DNA from: Alphaproteobacteria bacterium CG1_02_46_17
GTDB taxonomy: Bacteria > Pseudomonadota > Alphaproteobacteria > Micavibrionales > Micavibrionaceae
Direction of reading: 5' to 3'
Length of the DNA stretch: 64,000 nt
Assembly: GCA_001871905.1 (NCBI GenBank)
Contig: MNUG01000017.1
Coordinates: 124,397 to 188,396 of the forward strand
Shown: positions 16,616-25,272 of the stretch, piece after piece
Numbering within the stretch: the stretch's first letter is position 1
Layout of the letters: every line of letters starts with the position of its first letter
Made by a program: the position numbers and the translations under genes
Notes under the pieces: model-generated
What the model was told of the DNA's origin: nothing
What the model saw: only the letters and a program-made list of their open reading frames with translations
Database searches by the model: none

Positions 16616-16617
16616 AA

Positions 16618-17325
16618 ATGAAAAGATTTTACAAGATTGTTTCCATTGAAAATGTGGACTCGGAATGGAAGATCCTTCTGGATGGAAAAATTGTCCGCAC
16701 CCCCATGCGCTCGGAATTAACTATCCCGACTGAAAAATTGGCCGCGGCCATCCAGACCGAATGGCAAGATCAAAACGACATGATCCTGCCAGATACGATG
16801 CCCATCACACAAATGATGATGACCATCATCGACCGCATACGCCCCAACCGCGAAAAATTCCTGAACGAAGCCTTGGGTTACCTTGATACGGATTTGATTT
16901 GCTATTTTGCTGACGAGCCTGAAATTTACGCCGCGGAACAAAAAAAACATTGGTTACCCATTCTGAACTGGCTCAGGGATTTCTTAAAATGTGAAATTCT
17001 GACCACCAATGCGCTGGCCGCCCTAACCCAGGCACAACCAACACACAAAGTCATAAGCGACTATATTTCAAATCTGGATGAACTGAAGTTTTCGGTTCTT
17101 TATTTAACAACACTGACAACCGGATCCGTGTTGCTGCCCATCGCCTTTATTGAGAACGCCTTCACCGAAAATGAAATATTCGACGCCACATTAGCAGAAG
17201 ACCTTATCAAGGATAAAATCTATCTGGCAGAGACATACGGGATCAGTCCAGATCAAGAGCGCCGTAGAAAGATCGTAAAGAACGAACTGTCTGGTAGCCG
17301 TCAATTTCTTGATTTATGTCTCTAA
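16618..17325 (+). CDS. ATP12-family F1-ATPase assembly chaperone
   Basis: A 235-residue protein matching the ATP12 family: 'RFYKIVSIENVDSEWKILLDGKIVRTP' at the N-terminus, 'LAAAIQTEWQDQNDMILPDTMPITQM' and 'LNEALGYLDTDLICYFADEPE' with the conserved Tyr-x-x-Thr-Asp motif, then 'LAETYGISPDQERRRK' near the end. The family helps the F1 alpha subunit fold in mitochondria and alphaproteobacteria. The start is the ATG at 16618, two bases after the AsmA-like stop. Length is usual. Confidence 0.9.
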   Translation: MKRFYKIVSIENVDSEWKILLDGKIVRTPMRSELTIPTEKLAAAIQTEWQDQNDMILPDTMPITQMMMTIIDRIRPNREKFLNEALGYLDTDLICYFADEPEIYAAEQKKHWLPILNWLRDFLKCEILTTNALAALTQAQPTHKVISDYISNLDELKFSVLYLTTLTTGSVLLPIAFIENAFTENEIFDATLAEDLIKDKIYLAETYGISPDQERRRKIVKNELSGSRQFLDLCL

Positions 17326-17778
17326 TTTTTTTTCCAAGTTAGGAATGCTGTGGCCAGCCTCTTGCATGGCTACATGAACCTTATCGACATATCTCGGATC
17401 AACCAGCAGAAGTAACTCGGCATGTTTCGCAAACACCTCGACCAAAGCAGGAGTAAGAGGGACACAAACAACAACGGAATGAAAAGTCTGGCTTAATTGG
17501 TTTTCGACCCGTGTGCGTTCCAATCGGGAAGTCCTTAAAAGTTCCGATATTTGTAAAGAATTCTGTCTTGTCAGCTTATTCTCACCAATCAAAAAACGAC
17601 GTGCATCTCCTTTATCAAACTTCGTTCCCAAAGATTTATTCAGAAATAGTGCCACTTTCTCATAGGAATAATCGGCAGTCCCGCCATTATCACGCAAGAA
17701 GGTCAAGTGATCCCGTATCTCGGAAATAATAATATCTCTAAGATTTGCAGACGGGGACTCCGTAAAGGTCATAGTCAT
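17314..17778 (-). CDS. Hypothetical protein following rimO
   Basis: A protein of about 154 residues on the minus strand. The likely start is the ATG at 17778, six bases after AGAGG; it overlaps the end of rimO by 41 bases. Residues 45-85 ('[43 protein letters not shown]') look like a degenerate helix-turn-helix with polar spacing. The C-terminal half has a hydrophobic '[18 protein letters not shown]' segment. No family is recognised. It overlaps the convergent ATP12 gene by 12 bases. Confidence 0.6.
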   Translation of the reverse strand: MTMTFTESPSANLRDIIISEIRDHLTFLRDNGGTADYSYEKVALFLNKSLGTKFDKGDARRFLIGENKLTRQNSLQISELLRTSRLERTRVENQLSQTFHSVVVCVPLTPALVEVFAKHAELLLLVDPRYVDKVHVAMQEAGHSIPNLEKKLET

Positions 17779-19081
17779 CAGCATCCTCTATTTCAACTTG
17801 AATAATATCACCTTGCTGGGCTTTTCCGGCATCGCGCAATAAAACTCGTCCATCTATCTCGGGAGCATCGGCCATGGACCGCCCATCCGCGCCGCCCTCT
17901 CCATCAACCTCGTCAATAATCACTGACAAAGTCTTGCCAATTTTAGCTTGAGATTTTTCTTCCGAGATCTGTCGCTGAACTTCCATAAACCGCTCGAACC
18001 GCTCCTGTTTAACTTCTTCTGGGACATGTCCATCTAATTCGCGGGACGGGGCACCTTCGACATTCTCATACTTGAAACATCCCGCACGATCAAGTCGTGC
18101 TTCGGTCATCCATTCCAGCAGATCCTCAAAATCATCTTCGGTTTCACCAGGAAATCCAACAATAAAGCTCGACCGCAAAGTCAGGTCAGGACAAATATCC
18201 CGCCATGCTCTGATCCGTTCCAGAGTTTTTTCCTGATTCCCCGGGCGCTTCATCGCCTTCAAAATCTTAGGGGAAGCATGTTGGAAAGGAATATCCAGAT
18301 AGGGAAGAATTTTTCCATCGGCCATCAACGGAATCACATCATCAACATGAGGATAAGGATAAACATAGTGCAACCGCACCCATATGCCCATATCCCCCAA
18401 TGCATCACATAAATCATAGAATTTGGTTTTGCGCCGAGCGCCTTTCCATGGATATTCCGCGTATTTGGTATCAATGCCATACGCACTGGTATCCTGAGAA
18501 ATCACCAGCAATTCTTTAACGCCCGCCTTAACCAGCTTTTCCGCTTCAAACAAAACATGATGAATAGGACGAGACACCAGATCACCACGCAAATGTGGGA
18601 TAATGCAAAATGTGCAGCGGTTATTACAGCCTTCTGAAATTTTCAGGTACGCATAATGGCGCGGCGTGAGTTTTAATCCTGCTTCAGGCACCAGATCGAC
18701 AAACGGATCATGCATAGGCGGGACGGCATCATGCACAGCTTCAACCACCTGTTCATATTGGTGCGGCCCCGTAACCGCCAGAATATTCGGATATTTGGCG
18801 GTAATTTGCTCCGGTTCTGCCCCCATACATCCCGTCACGATGACGCGACCATTGTCTTTCATCGCCTGACCGATTGATGCCAGAGACTCTTCCTTGGCAG
18901 AGTCCAAAAATCCGCATGTATTTACAATGACCACATCGGCATTTTTGTGCGTATCGGTAAATTGATACCCTTCCGATCGCAATTGGGTCATGATCCGTTC
19001 AGAATCAACCAAAGCCTTGGGGCATCCCAAGGACACAACCCCGACTTTAGGGGACTTTAGCTTTTTTGCTTTTTCGCTCAT
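17738..19081 (-). CDS. rimO: Ribosomal protein S12 methylthiotransferase
   Basis: A 447-residue radical-SAM methylthiotransferase. The N-terminal UPF0004 domain has its cluster cysteines in '[12 protein letters not shown]', '[10 protein letters not shown]' and '[12 protein letters not shown]'. The radical-SAM motif CxxxCxxC is '[16 protein letters not shown]'. A TRAM domain ends the protein. RimO adds a methylthio group to Asp of ribosomal protein S12; the '[10 protein letters not shown]' form distinguishes it from MiaB. The frame is intact and full length. Confidence 0.95.
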   Translation of the reverse strand: MSEKAKKLKSPKVGVVSLGCPKALVDSERIMTQLRSEGYQFTDTHKNADVVIVNTCGFLDSAKEESLASIGQAMKDNGRVIVTGCMGAEPEQITAKYPNILAVTGPHQYEQVVEAVHDAVPPMHDPFVDLVPEAGLKLTPRHYAYLKISEGCNNRCTFCIIPHLRGDLVSRPIHHVLFEAEKLVKAGVKELLVISQDTSAYGIDTKYAEYPWKGARRKTKFYDLCDALGDMGIWVRLHYVYPYPHVDDVIPLMADGKILPYLDIPFQHASPKILKAMKRPGNQEKTLERIRAWRDICPDLTLRSSFIVGFPGETEDDFEDLLEWMTEARLDRAGCFKYENVEGAPSRELDGHVPEEVKQERFERFMEVQRQISEEKSQAKIGKTLSVIIDEVDGEGGADGRSMADAPEIDGRVLLRDAGKAQQGDIIQVEIEDADDYDLYGVPVCKS

Positions 19082-19244
19082 TTTACTCTCTCAATCTGGC
19101 GGGTTATATCGGAAAAATCTAAACTGTGCAAAGTTTTTGCACTGCACGGCTACCCTCTGCCCTTCCTGACATTTTAAGAGTACAATCTCATCCAAAGCAT
19201 TCGAACTGCGTCGGATCAAAAAAACGAACAGAACAGGGAACATC

Positions 19245-19796
19245 GTGCTTAATATAGCATTTCGCCCCGCAACAAGAGCGGATATTGGCGTATTACAAGC
19301 CATATTTATGGGGAATAGCGGCTTTGACCGGATGAATTTTTCATCCATCGGTCAACCCCTTACAAGCAACATCAACCTGATTGGCACTAAAGACGGTCAG
19401 ATTTGCGGCTTCATTCAGGCCCAAAGAGGCGTAGGACAAAATTCCAATCTACTGGATATTCACAGCCCCGTTATGACTTTTTCTGTCCTCAACACCCTGG
19501 AACAAGAAATAGATAAAGAAGCAGATCAAACCCAAGCCGATAACCGTGATGCTTTGCCACATCCATCAAGAGAAGATGCCTTTTCCCTGCTAAAAAATGA
19601 ATTTATGAACGCCGCCATAGAAGCTGCAATCGAGACTATACAGGACTTGGAATATTACCGTTTCGGCCACGCTTCCCCGCAGAGAATAAAACCTTTGCAG
19701 CAATTTTTAACCCCCTCTCCCACTTCCCCTCAGGAAGAAAATGAAAAAAAATTAAAAAATCCTGTTGCAACACAACATGAACCTGTGGTTTTATGA
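19245..19796 (+). CDS. Hypothetical protein with GNAT-like N-terminus
   Basis: A 183-residue product from a GTG at 19245. The first 60 residues ('IAFRPATRADIGVLQAIF ... KDGQICGFIQAQRG') resemble the opening strand-helix of a GNAT acetyltransferase, and the nearby genes are GNATs. The middle and end are acidic and Pro/Gln-rich and show no acetyl-CoA loop, so it may be a truncated or divergent member, or unrelated. No ribosome site is clear. Confidence in a real gene is moderate. Confidence 0.45.
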   Translation: MLNIAFRPATRADIGVLQAIFMGNSGFDRMNFSSIGQPLTSNINLIGTKDGQICGFIQAQRGVGQNSNLLDIHSPVMTFSVLNTLEQEIDKEADQTQADNRDALPHPSREDAFSLLKNEFMNAAIEAAIETIQDLEYYRFGHASPQRIKPLQQFLTPSPTSPQEENEKKLKNPVATQHEPVVL

Positions 19797-19953
19797 ATTC
19801 ATGACAAATCAAATGAACCATCAACCGATTTGCTGGAACCCCAGCCTGACCGCGACCATTTCCATGGCCGTTGCGATGGCGTCCTATCGACTTGAGTCTC
19901 AGGTTAATAAGGATTTCGTGGGCAATAACGGCAGACTGGGCTAAGGTTTCAAG

Positions 19954-19987
19954 ACTGTCAGCCCGAAAAACCGGAAAGGCTGACAGT
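19954..19987. terminator. Perfect 10-bp stem-loop between unknown gene and GNAT cluster
   Basis: ACTGTCAGCC and GGCTGACAGT form a perfect stem around a 14-base loop. The following bases are TCAAAAATTCC, poor in T, so a factor-independent terminator would be weak. It could instead be an RNA stability element. The stretch 19797-20059 holds only this hairpin and a doubtful 47-codon frame. Confidence 0.4.
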
Positions 19988-20059
19988 TCAAAAATTCCCC
20001 CAAAGAGAATAAAACGAATCTGGCAGTCCTTTTCGAATAAAAGAAAAGGAGACTATATC

Positions 20060-20524
20060 ATGTTGACCATAAAAATCCGCACAGCCAGAAGCGGGGACTG
20101 GTCACAACTCGAGCCACTCATCGCCGGACTGTGCCAAGTCCACGGCGACAAGCACGGCATTACCCGCAAACAATTCGATGACATGGTGTGCCGATCAAAC
20201 GCGCCTGTCATTCTGCTGGTTGCCGAAACACCGGAAGGTATTCTGACCGGATATGTTTGCGGCTTCATGATGTATGAATTCCATTCTGGAAAGAACCGTT
20301 TCCGTATCCAGAATCTGTTTGTCGCAGAACCCTTCCGCCGCAACCGGATCGGCGAGGCCTTGCTGTTATCCATCCAACGGGAAGCCAGAGAAAAACTGCA
20401 CGCCCAAGGATTTGGTATCGGGGTAGAAAATTGGAATGACGCTGTGCTTACCCTCTACAAACAAATGGGATTTTCTGAAAATGAAAATGCCAAGAACTCA
20501 ACCATGCTGATTAGGAACATATAA
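20060..20524 (+). CDS. GNAT acetyltransferase 1
   Basis: A 154-residue GNAT protein; AAGGAG precedes the ATG at 20060 by nine bases. The beta4 strand and acetyl-CoA loop are 'RIQNLFVAEPFRRNRIGEALLLSIQ' (R-x-x-R-x-G variant of the Q/RxxGxG/A loop), and the C-terminal 'NWNDAVLTLYKQMGF' is the usual Asn plus 'lYkk.GF' motif. The substrate is unknown. It heads a set of three GNAT genes and an MFS transporter with short gaps (1, 44 and 32 bases). Confidence 0.85.
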   Translation: MLTIKIRTARSGDWSQLEPLIAGLCQVHGDKHGITRKQFDDMVCRSNAPVILLVAETPEGILTGYVCGFMMYEFHSGKNRFRIQNLFVAEPFRRNRIGEALLLSIQREAREKLHAQGFGIGVENWNDAVLTLYKQMGFSENENAKNSTMLIRNI

Positions 20525-20525
20525 A

Positions 20526-21137
20526 ATGATCCCGCAAATACAAACAATCGAGCCAATTTTGATCGACATCCCTTTTCCGATCACAACGCCACGACTCAAG
20601 ATTCGCAACATCTTGCCGGGCGATGGCGCTGCGATGCAGGAAGTCCGCACCGAAAGCTGGGATGATCTGTGCAAATGGATGGATTGGACAAATAAAGGCT
20701 TGGGAACTGTCGAAGAGGCCGAAAAAATCATTCGTACCAACTACGCCAAATTTATCCTGCGCGAAGACATGATGTGCGCCGCCTTCACGCATGACGGACG
20801 CTTGATCTCTATGTGTGGCCTCCACCGGTTTGACTGGCGCGCGCGCAGTTTTGACATTGGCTATTACGTACGCTCCAGCGAACACAACAAAGGCTATGCC
20901 ACAGAATTGGCGAACGCTTTGACCCGCTTTGCGTTCGGCGCATTAAAAGCCAATCGGGTTACAATTTACGCAGCAACAGCGAATGCCGCCAGCCGCCGCG
21001 TGATTGAAAAACTGGGGTTTACACTGGAAGTTATCACAGAATTTGATGATTTCCTGCCTGACGGATCACCGACAGGCCATGCCTCCTATGTAAGGTACAA
21101 TACAAACGGCCTGCCTGAATTGGACGCAACTTGGTAA
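20526..21137 (+). CDS. GNAT acetyltransferase 2 (RimJ/RimL type)
   Basis: A 203-residue protein of the RimJ/RimL-like GNAT group. It opens with 'ITTPRLKIRNILPGDGAAM', the typical 'tpRL.lR....D' start, then 'DIGYYVRSSEHNKGYATELANALTRFAF' with the acetyl-CoA loop, and 'ANAASRRVIEKLGFTLE', the conserved N-x-x-S-x-x-v-x-x-k-l-G-F motif. These enzymes acetylate N-termini or small amines. It starts one base after GNAT 1, with AGGAAC before the ATG. Confidence 0.87.
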   Translation: MIPQIQTIEPILIDIPFPITTPRLKIRNILPGDGAAMQEVRTESWDDLCKWMDWTNKGLGTVEEAEKIIRTNYAKFILREDMMCAAFTHDGRLISMCGLHRFDWRARSFDIGYYVRSSEHNKGYATELANALTRFAFGALKANRVTIYAATANAASRRVIEKLGFTLEVITEFDDFLPDGSPTGHASYVRYNTNGLPELDATW

Positions 21138-21181
21138 AACTAAAAAGATAAAAAACAGCGCGAGCTGAACAGGAGAGTAAA

Positions 21182-21751
21182 ATGCAAAAAGCAGATATCC
21201 TTAAACTCCTGCCTTTGGAAACAGAGCATCTGGTCATCCGAATGCCGACGTTGGAAGACGTTGACATGCTTCAAAGCGCAAAAGAAAAGCGAGAAGAACT
21301 TCTCCGCCGTTGGATGAGCTGGTCTGACGACTATGGCATGAGCCGCCAAGGCGTCGTTGATTATATCGCCAATTCCGCTATCAATCTCTGCGCTGTCCCA
21401 CTCATAGGGATAGAAAAGGAAACGGGGCATTTTGTGATTGCCACCGGAATTGATGCAGAAGATGACAATTTCTCAACCATCTCAACCGGATGGTGGTTGG
21501 CTAAAGGCTATGAAGGGCAAGGTCTAGCTTTTGAGGCCATGCATAAAATATACGACTTTATGCAACAGACTATCGGCACAAAACGGGTCGAAGCACAATT
21601 TTATGAAGGCAACACCAGAAGCCGCAACCTGATGGAACGCCTTGGTATGAGCTATGTTGAAACAAAGCCAAAATCACATACCAGCCACCTGACCGGAGAA
21701 CTACTCGACGTCATTAAATACAAACGACTATTTGAATTGGAAACAACATGA
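21182..21751 (+). CDS. GNAT acetyltransferase 3 (RimJ/RimL type)
   Basis: A 189-residue GNAT related to GNAT 2. The start follows AGGAG by six bases. Visible motifs are 'ETEHLVIRMPTLEDVDML', 'STGWWLAKGYEGQGLAFEAMHKIYDFM' with the acetyl-CoA loop, and 'EGNTRSRNLMERLGMSYVE'. Its partner substrate is unknown. It is the third of three consecutive acetyltransferase genes, and is followed by an MFS exporter, which suggests a joint role in modifying and exporting small toxic molecules. Confidence 0.87.
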   Translation: MQKADILKLLPLETEHLVIRMPTLEDVDMLQSAKEKREELLRRWMSWSDDYGMSRQGVVDYIANSAINLCAVPLIGIEKETGHFVIATGIDAEDDNFSTISTGWWLAKGYEGQGLAFEAMHKIYDFMQQTIGTKRVEAQFYEGNTRSRNLMERLGMSYVETKPKSHTSHLTGELLDVIKYKRLFELETT

Positions 21752-21783
21752 GTAATTATTATATCATATAGCGAGTAAAGATA

Positions 21784-23004
21784 ATGAATAACGCAATTTG
21801 CAACCGCAATATCCGAATACTGAATATCTACACGATCTGCATCAATGCCTTGATGCTGCTCCCGATTTTACTGCCCTATTATCGGGATTATCTCGCGCTC
21901 AGTTTCCACGAATTCCTGATGATCGAATCTGTTTTTGCGTTCATGATCGTTATTCTCGATGTTCCAACCGGATGGCTGGCCGATAATTGGGGGCGCAAAA
22001 ACACGCTCATTCTAGGTGCATTCACTTTTGCGCTGGGAATTTTTATGATTGCACAAGCCAGTGGATTCTGGACGGCTGCTCTGGCCGAAGTCATTCTGGG
22101 GGCAGGCACATCTTTGATGAATGGTGCCAACTCGGCCATGCTTTATGATTCCTTGCTATTGGCAGACCGTCAGAGTGAGTACCGCAAACGCGAAGGCTTC
22201 CGCTTTGCTTTGCAACTCTACTCTTGTGCTGCCGCCAGCGTGGTTGGAGGATACCTCTATACGGTGTCGCCGACCCTGCCCGCCTTATTACAGGTCGGAA
22301 TCATCCTCGGTGCAGCGATCCTTGGGTTCTGGTTTATCGAACCACCTCGCCACAAAAAAACGGTTGAAGGACATCCCGTCAAGGATATCTTGCGAACCAT
22401 CAGGTACATCACGCACGGACACAAGGAAATTGCAGGTCTGGTGTTGCTGATGATGCTGATCTTTTCCACCACTAAGATCTGCATGTGGTCGATCCAGATT
22501 TATCTGAAAGAACTGGGCGTTGCAGAGAGCTGGAATGGCTGGACTATCAGCGCCCTGATGCTGGCGGGCGGACTCTGTGGCCATCTGGGACATAAGATAT
22601 GGCCGTCCCTTTATGGCCGCCACGCTCTTTATGCCCTCGGGTCATTGCTAACCCTTTCCCTGATCGGCGCCGGAGTCGGCATCAGCTGGTTAGGTCTGGC
22701 ATCCCTGTCGATCGAAGCTTTTGTCTTCGGCGTCGGCATGCCGCGCGCTCAAGAAGCCATCAACAATCTCGCTGAATCAGGAATGCGCGCCACCATTCTA
22801 TCAAGCGCAAGTCTGGCAACGTCTTTGGGATTTATCCCGATGAGCCAGTTGATCGGATGGATGACCGACCATTACGGCATCGGATCAGGTTTGCTGGCCC
22901 ATGCCGGATTGATCGCAACACTTGGCCTCTTTGCCTATTGGCTAGTGGAACGAAATGCGAAGCGTGGCTATGCCGCCGCAATTTCAACCACTACCGGCAC
23001 ATGA
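21784..23004 (+). CDS. MFS transporter
   Basis: A 406-residue major facilitator with about 12 membrane helices. The helix 2-3 loop motif is 'DVPTGWLADNWGRKNTLILG', the classic D-x-P-x-G-x-x-a-D-x-x-G-R-k/r motif A. The length and the lack of a long central loop suit a drug or metabolite exporter. It closes the GNAT cluster, so export of an acetylated compound or a self-protection role is a fair guess. Its last 37 bases overlap the convergent xthA. Confidence 0.88.
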   Translation: MNNAICNRNIRILNIYTICINALMLLPILLPYYRDYLALSFHEFLMIESVFAFMIVILDVPTGWLADNWGRKNTLILGAFTFALGIFMIAQASGFWTAALAEVILGAGTSLMNGANSAMLYDSLLLADRQSEYRKREGFRFALQLYSCAAASVVGGYLYTVSPTLPALLQVGIILGAAILGFWFIEPPRHKKTVEGHPVKDILRTIRYITHGHKEIAGLVLLMMLIFSTTKICMWSIQIYLKELGVAESWNGWTISALMLAGGLCGHLGHKIWPSLYGRHALYALGSLLTLSLIGAGVGISWLGLASLSIEAFVFGVGMPRAQEAINNLAESGMRATILSSASLATSLGFIPMSQLIGWMTDHYGIGSGLLAHAGLIATLGLFAYWLVERNAKRGYAAAISTTTGT

Positions 23005-23780
23005 TCGCTGGTTTTATCCCAGTCGCGCGCCGAGGTTAGAACATCGTGCGACCGGAGACATCCCTCCAAAGGAGGAGTCACCCAGATATGATCAAGCCGC
23101 CGACCGCGATTGGATTTTTTCCAGTCGCGGTTTCGGTATGACCACCATGTATAAAGCTTTTCATCCAGTGGTACAAAGTGGCGGCCCACATCTACCCAGG
23201 ACAAACTATCACGAAACGCCGTAAGCTTTTCGACCTCAATCGGTGTATGGGACACCACATCCAAAAGCTGTTTGTGCGACCACACATCCTGTTCAAAGGG
23301 CGCAATATTAAAATCCCCGACGGCCATCACCTTATCGGTCTTTTTATATTCCTTGCTGAACCAGCCTTTCAGCTCATCCACGAAATCAAGCTTATGCCCG
23401 AACTTTTCATTCTGGTCACGATCAGGAATATCTCCCCCCGCCGGAATATAAAGGTTGTGCAGATCAAACCCTCCGATACGCACCATGATATGTCGGCAAT
23501 CTTCCCGCGCAACGCGGTGATGAATCCCGACAGTTTCAAACGGCACACGCGACAGGATCGCCACCCCGTTATAGGATTTCATCCCGTGAATATGGCGATG
23601 GATAAACCCCGCAGCATCAAAAACATCATGCGGAAAAAATTCGTCCGGAGTCTTGGTTTCCTGCAAACAAATCACATCCGCACGCAAATCGGCAGCAGCC
23701 TTCAGAACCAATCCCGCCCGCAAACGCACCGAATTGATATTCCATGTCATAATCCGTAAGTTTTGGAGTGTTCCAATCAT
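22968..23780 (-). CDS. xthA: Exodeoxyribonuclease III
   Basis: A 270-residue endonuclease/exonuclease/phosphatase-fold enzyme. Metal and catalytic motifs are 'TWNINSVRLR', 'VICLQETKTPD' (metal Glu), 'LYIPAGGD', 'AVGDFNIAP' (Asp and Asn), 'RRLDHIWV' and the terminal 'SDHVPVVVEI' (Asp-His). It is the main AP endonuclease in base excision repair. The start at 23780 has AGGAG six bases upstream; the longer frame to 23834 has no ribosome site. It overlaps the MFS gene end to end. Confidence 0.95.
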   Translation of the reverse strand: MIGTLQNLRIMTWNINSVRLRAGLVLKAAADLRADVICLQETKTPDEFFPHDVFDAAGFIHRHIHGMKSYNGVAILSRVPFETVGIHHRVAREDCRHIMVRIGGFDLHNLYIPAGGDIPDRDQNEKFGHKLDFVDELKGWFSKEYKKTDKVMAVGDFNIAPFEQDVWSHKQLLDVVSHTPIEVEKLTAFRDSLSWVDVGRHFVPLDEKLYTWWSYRNRDWKKSNRGRRLDHIWVTPPLEGCLRSHDVLTSARDWDKTSDHVPVVVEIAAA

Positions 23781-23788
23781 CTTGTCTC

Positions 23789-24136
23789 CTATGGAAGAGC
23801 ATTTATAGCGGGAAAAGCCACTGCGTGGGCACAAAATTTGAATATAAGAGAAAAAGAACCCCCAAATTGTGAACCACGCTTTAATAGTTTGTTTGCCGCT
23901 TTTTGCTTTTTAAGAGAAGATATTTGGAGTTCCACATATCGCCGATAGCGCCGCTGTTGAAAAAGATAGGAACGTACACACCGCCATTGACGCGAGTACA
24001 TCCCGTGTTTTACTGCATTTTGAGAGGATTTTTGTTTACCAGAATCCGTACGCGGGCCCGTCGATTTTGTCCAAGGAGCCCACCGCCTGATGGCCTCCCG
24101 TTGTTTCTGTTTTTGCTCTTCTGTCCATTGACGCAT
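23789..24136 (-). CDS. Small conserved basic protein
   Basis: A 115-residue basic protein. The N-terminal half 'EAIRRWAPWTKSTGPRTDSGKQKSSQNAVKHGMYS' matches a widespread uncharacterised family with the pattern 'kPWe.STGPrT..GKa.s..NA.kHG'. The second half is basic and helical with a hydrophobic tail that may be poorly conserved. Function is unknown; nucleic-acid contact is conceivable from the charge. It stops 8 bases before xthA and is likely cotranscribed. Confidence 0.7.
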   Translation of the reverse strand: MRQWTEEQKQKQREAIRRWAPWTKSTGPRTDSGKQKSSQNAVKHGMYSRQWRCVRSYLFQQRRYRRYVELQISSLKKQKAANKLLKRGSQFGGSFSLIFKFCAHAVAFPAINALP

Positions 24137-24295
24137 CCGGCCATTATAGGAATAAAGTCATAAAATAGCAAGAGGATTCCTCCCCACAAAATTATATAGT
24201 CCTGTCATCAAAAATAGCGGAATCGATGGATCACTCTAGAATCGCTCTAAAATTACTGCCTGATTCAGGTGATGGCAACCTGTCCGATTTTTTTA

Positions 24296-24324
24296 TTGAC
24301 ATATAATACACAGATGGTCATTAT
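24296..24324 (+). promoter_or_regulatory. Sigma70-like promoter
   Basis: TTGACA at 24296-24301, 17 bases, CATTAT at 24319-24324. It lies 31 bases before the ATG of the next gene. A TATAAT directly after TTGACA could instead serve as -10 with a poorer -35 upstream. Confidence 0.5.
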
Positions 24325-24354
24325 TATCACGTTTCGTAAAATAAGGATAGGATA

Positions 24355-24903
24355 ATGACAGACCCAATGAGCGAAGATTCAGCCCAACAAAGTGAACCAT
24401 ATCCTTTAGGACGAGGCCGCCTGTATCACGTTGGAAGGGGTGCAAAGGATTTTGGTGGCAGAGTTTGTGCTGCCAATATCGTTTGTTTTGGTGCTTTTAA
24501 TATTGCTGGCGGCGCTGATGTTGCTACTGTTGCTGTTATTGCCGGTAGTATCGCTTTTGCTAGCAAAGTAGGTATTCGTCGTGTTTCTTCACTGGCTTCA
24601 GAGGCTTCATATGAATACGCGAAAAATATTTTGGAGGAAGAACAACATATCTTCGCACGTACAGGCGGTGCGCTGGTCTTCTGTTTTGGCTTCGCTGGCG
24701 GAGTTGTAGGAGAAAATATAGCTCATCATATTGCTACGTCGGCACTGGAAACAAACGCTCTACCAGTACAGGAAATCGACAAATCATCTCTAAGACAAGA
24801 TTTTTCCATCTCGGACTTAAGAAATAGAGATTGTGTCGTCGTCGTGAATCAAGGGCAAGCCCCTCGGGTTATCAGCGGTAAATGCAAAATACAGCCACGC
24901 TAG
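24355..24903 (+). CDS. Hypothetical membrane-associated protein
   Basis: A 182-residue protein with two Gly/Ala-rich hydrophobic stretches (near 'IVCFGAFNIAGGADVATVAVIAGSIAFAS' and 'GALVFCFGFAGGVVGENIAHH') that could be membrane hairpins, and a short C-terminal domain with two cysteines ('RNRDCVVVVNQG', 'SGKCKI'). No family is recognised. A good promoter and an AGGAT ribosome site support expression. It stands alone between the basic protein and ybaB. Confidence 0.6.
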   Translation: MTDPMSEDSAQQSEPYPLGRGRLYHVGRGAKDFGGRVCAANIVCFGAFNIAGGADVATVAVIAGSIAFASKVGIRRVSSLASEASYEYAKNILEEEQHIFARTGGALVFCFGFAGGVVGENIAHHIATSALETNALPVQEIDKSSLRQDFSISDLRNRDCVVVVNQGQAPRVISGKCKIQPR

Positions 24904-24934
24904 GTTACTCTCCCCGTCATTTCAAGGAAGAAAC

Positions 24935-25270
24935 CTAAAACGGCAAACCGCCGCCGCCGAGCATACCGGGAGGCAAACCCATATCGGCCATGGCTTTTTG
25001 GGTTTCATCGGCTGTTTTCTGGTCAGCTTTTTCGCGCGCATCGTTACAGGCCGCCTTGATCAAATCTTCGAGGACTTCTTTATCTTCTGCAGAGATCAAA
25101 GAAGGGTCGATCATCAAACTCCTCATCATCCCCTTACAGGTCATAGTCACTTTGACCAGCCCACCGCCTGATTGGCCGGAGACCTCCAGTTTAGCAATTT
25201 CTTCTTGTAATTCTGCCATTTTCTTTTGGACGGCTTGGGCTTTTTGCATCATTTGCTGCATATTAAACAT
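24935..25270 (-). CDS. ybaB: YbaB/EbfC nucleoid-associated protein
   Basis: A 111-residue protein: 'MQQMMQKAQAVQKKMAELQEEIAKLEVSGQSGGGLVKVTMTCKG' then a helix ending in 'MGLPPGMLGGGGLPF'. This is the standard YbaB/EbfC layout, a small DNA-binding dimer with tweezer-like helices. It starts two bases after the dnaX stop, the usual dnaX-ybaB pairing. recR, often third, is not here; the convergent unknown gene follows instead. Confidence 0.95.
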   Translation of the reverse strand: MFNMQQMMQKAQAVQKKMAELQEEIAKLEVSGQSGGGLVKVTMTCKGMMRSLMIDPSLISAEDKEVLEDLIKAACNDAREKADQKTADETQKAMADMGLPPGMLGGGGLPF

Positions 25271-25272
25271 CT

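Noticed and set aside
19801-19944. 47-codon plus-strand frame before the hairpin
   Set aside because: No ribosome site, no recognised motif, and it lies in a non-coding gap; too short to support.
24296-24307. TTGACATATAAT read as a promoter
   Set aside because: The -35 and -10 like words touch each other; a 17-base spaced pair using the same TTGACA fits better.
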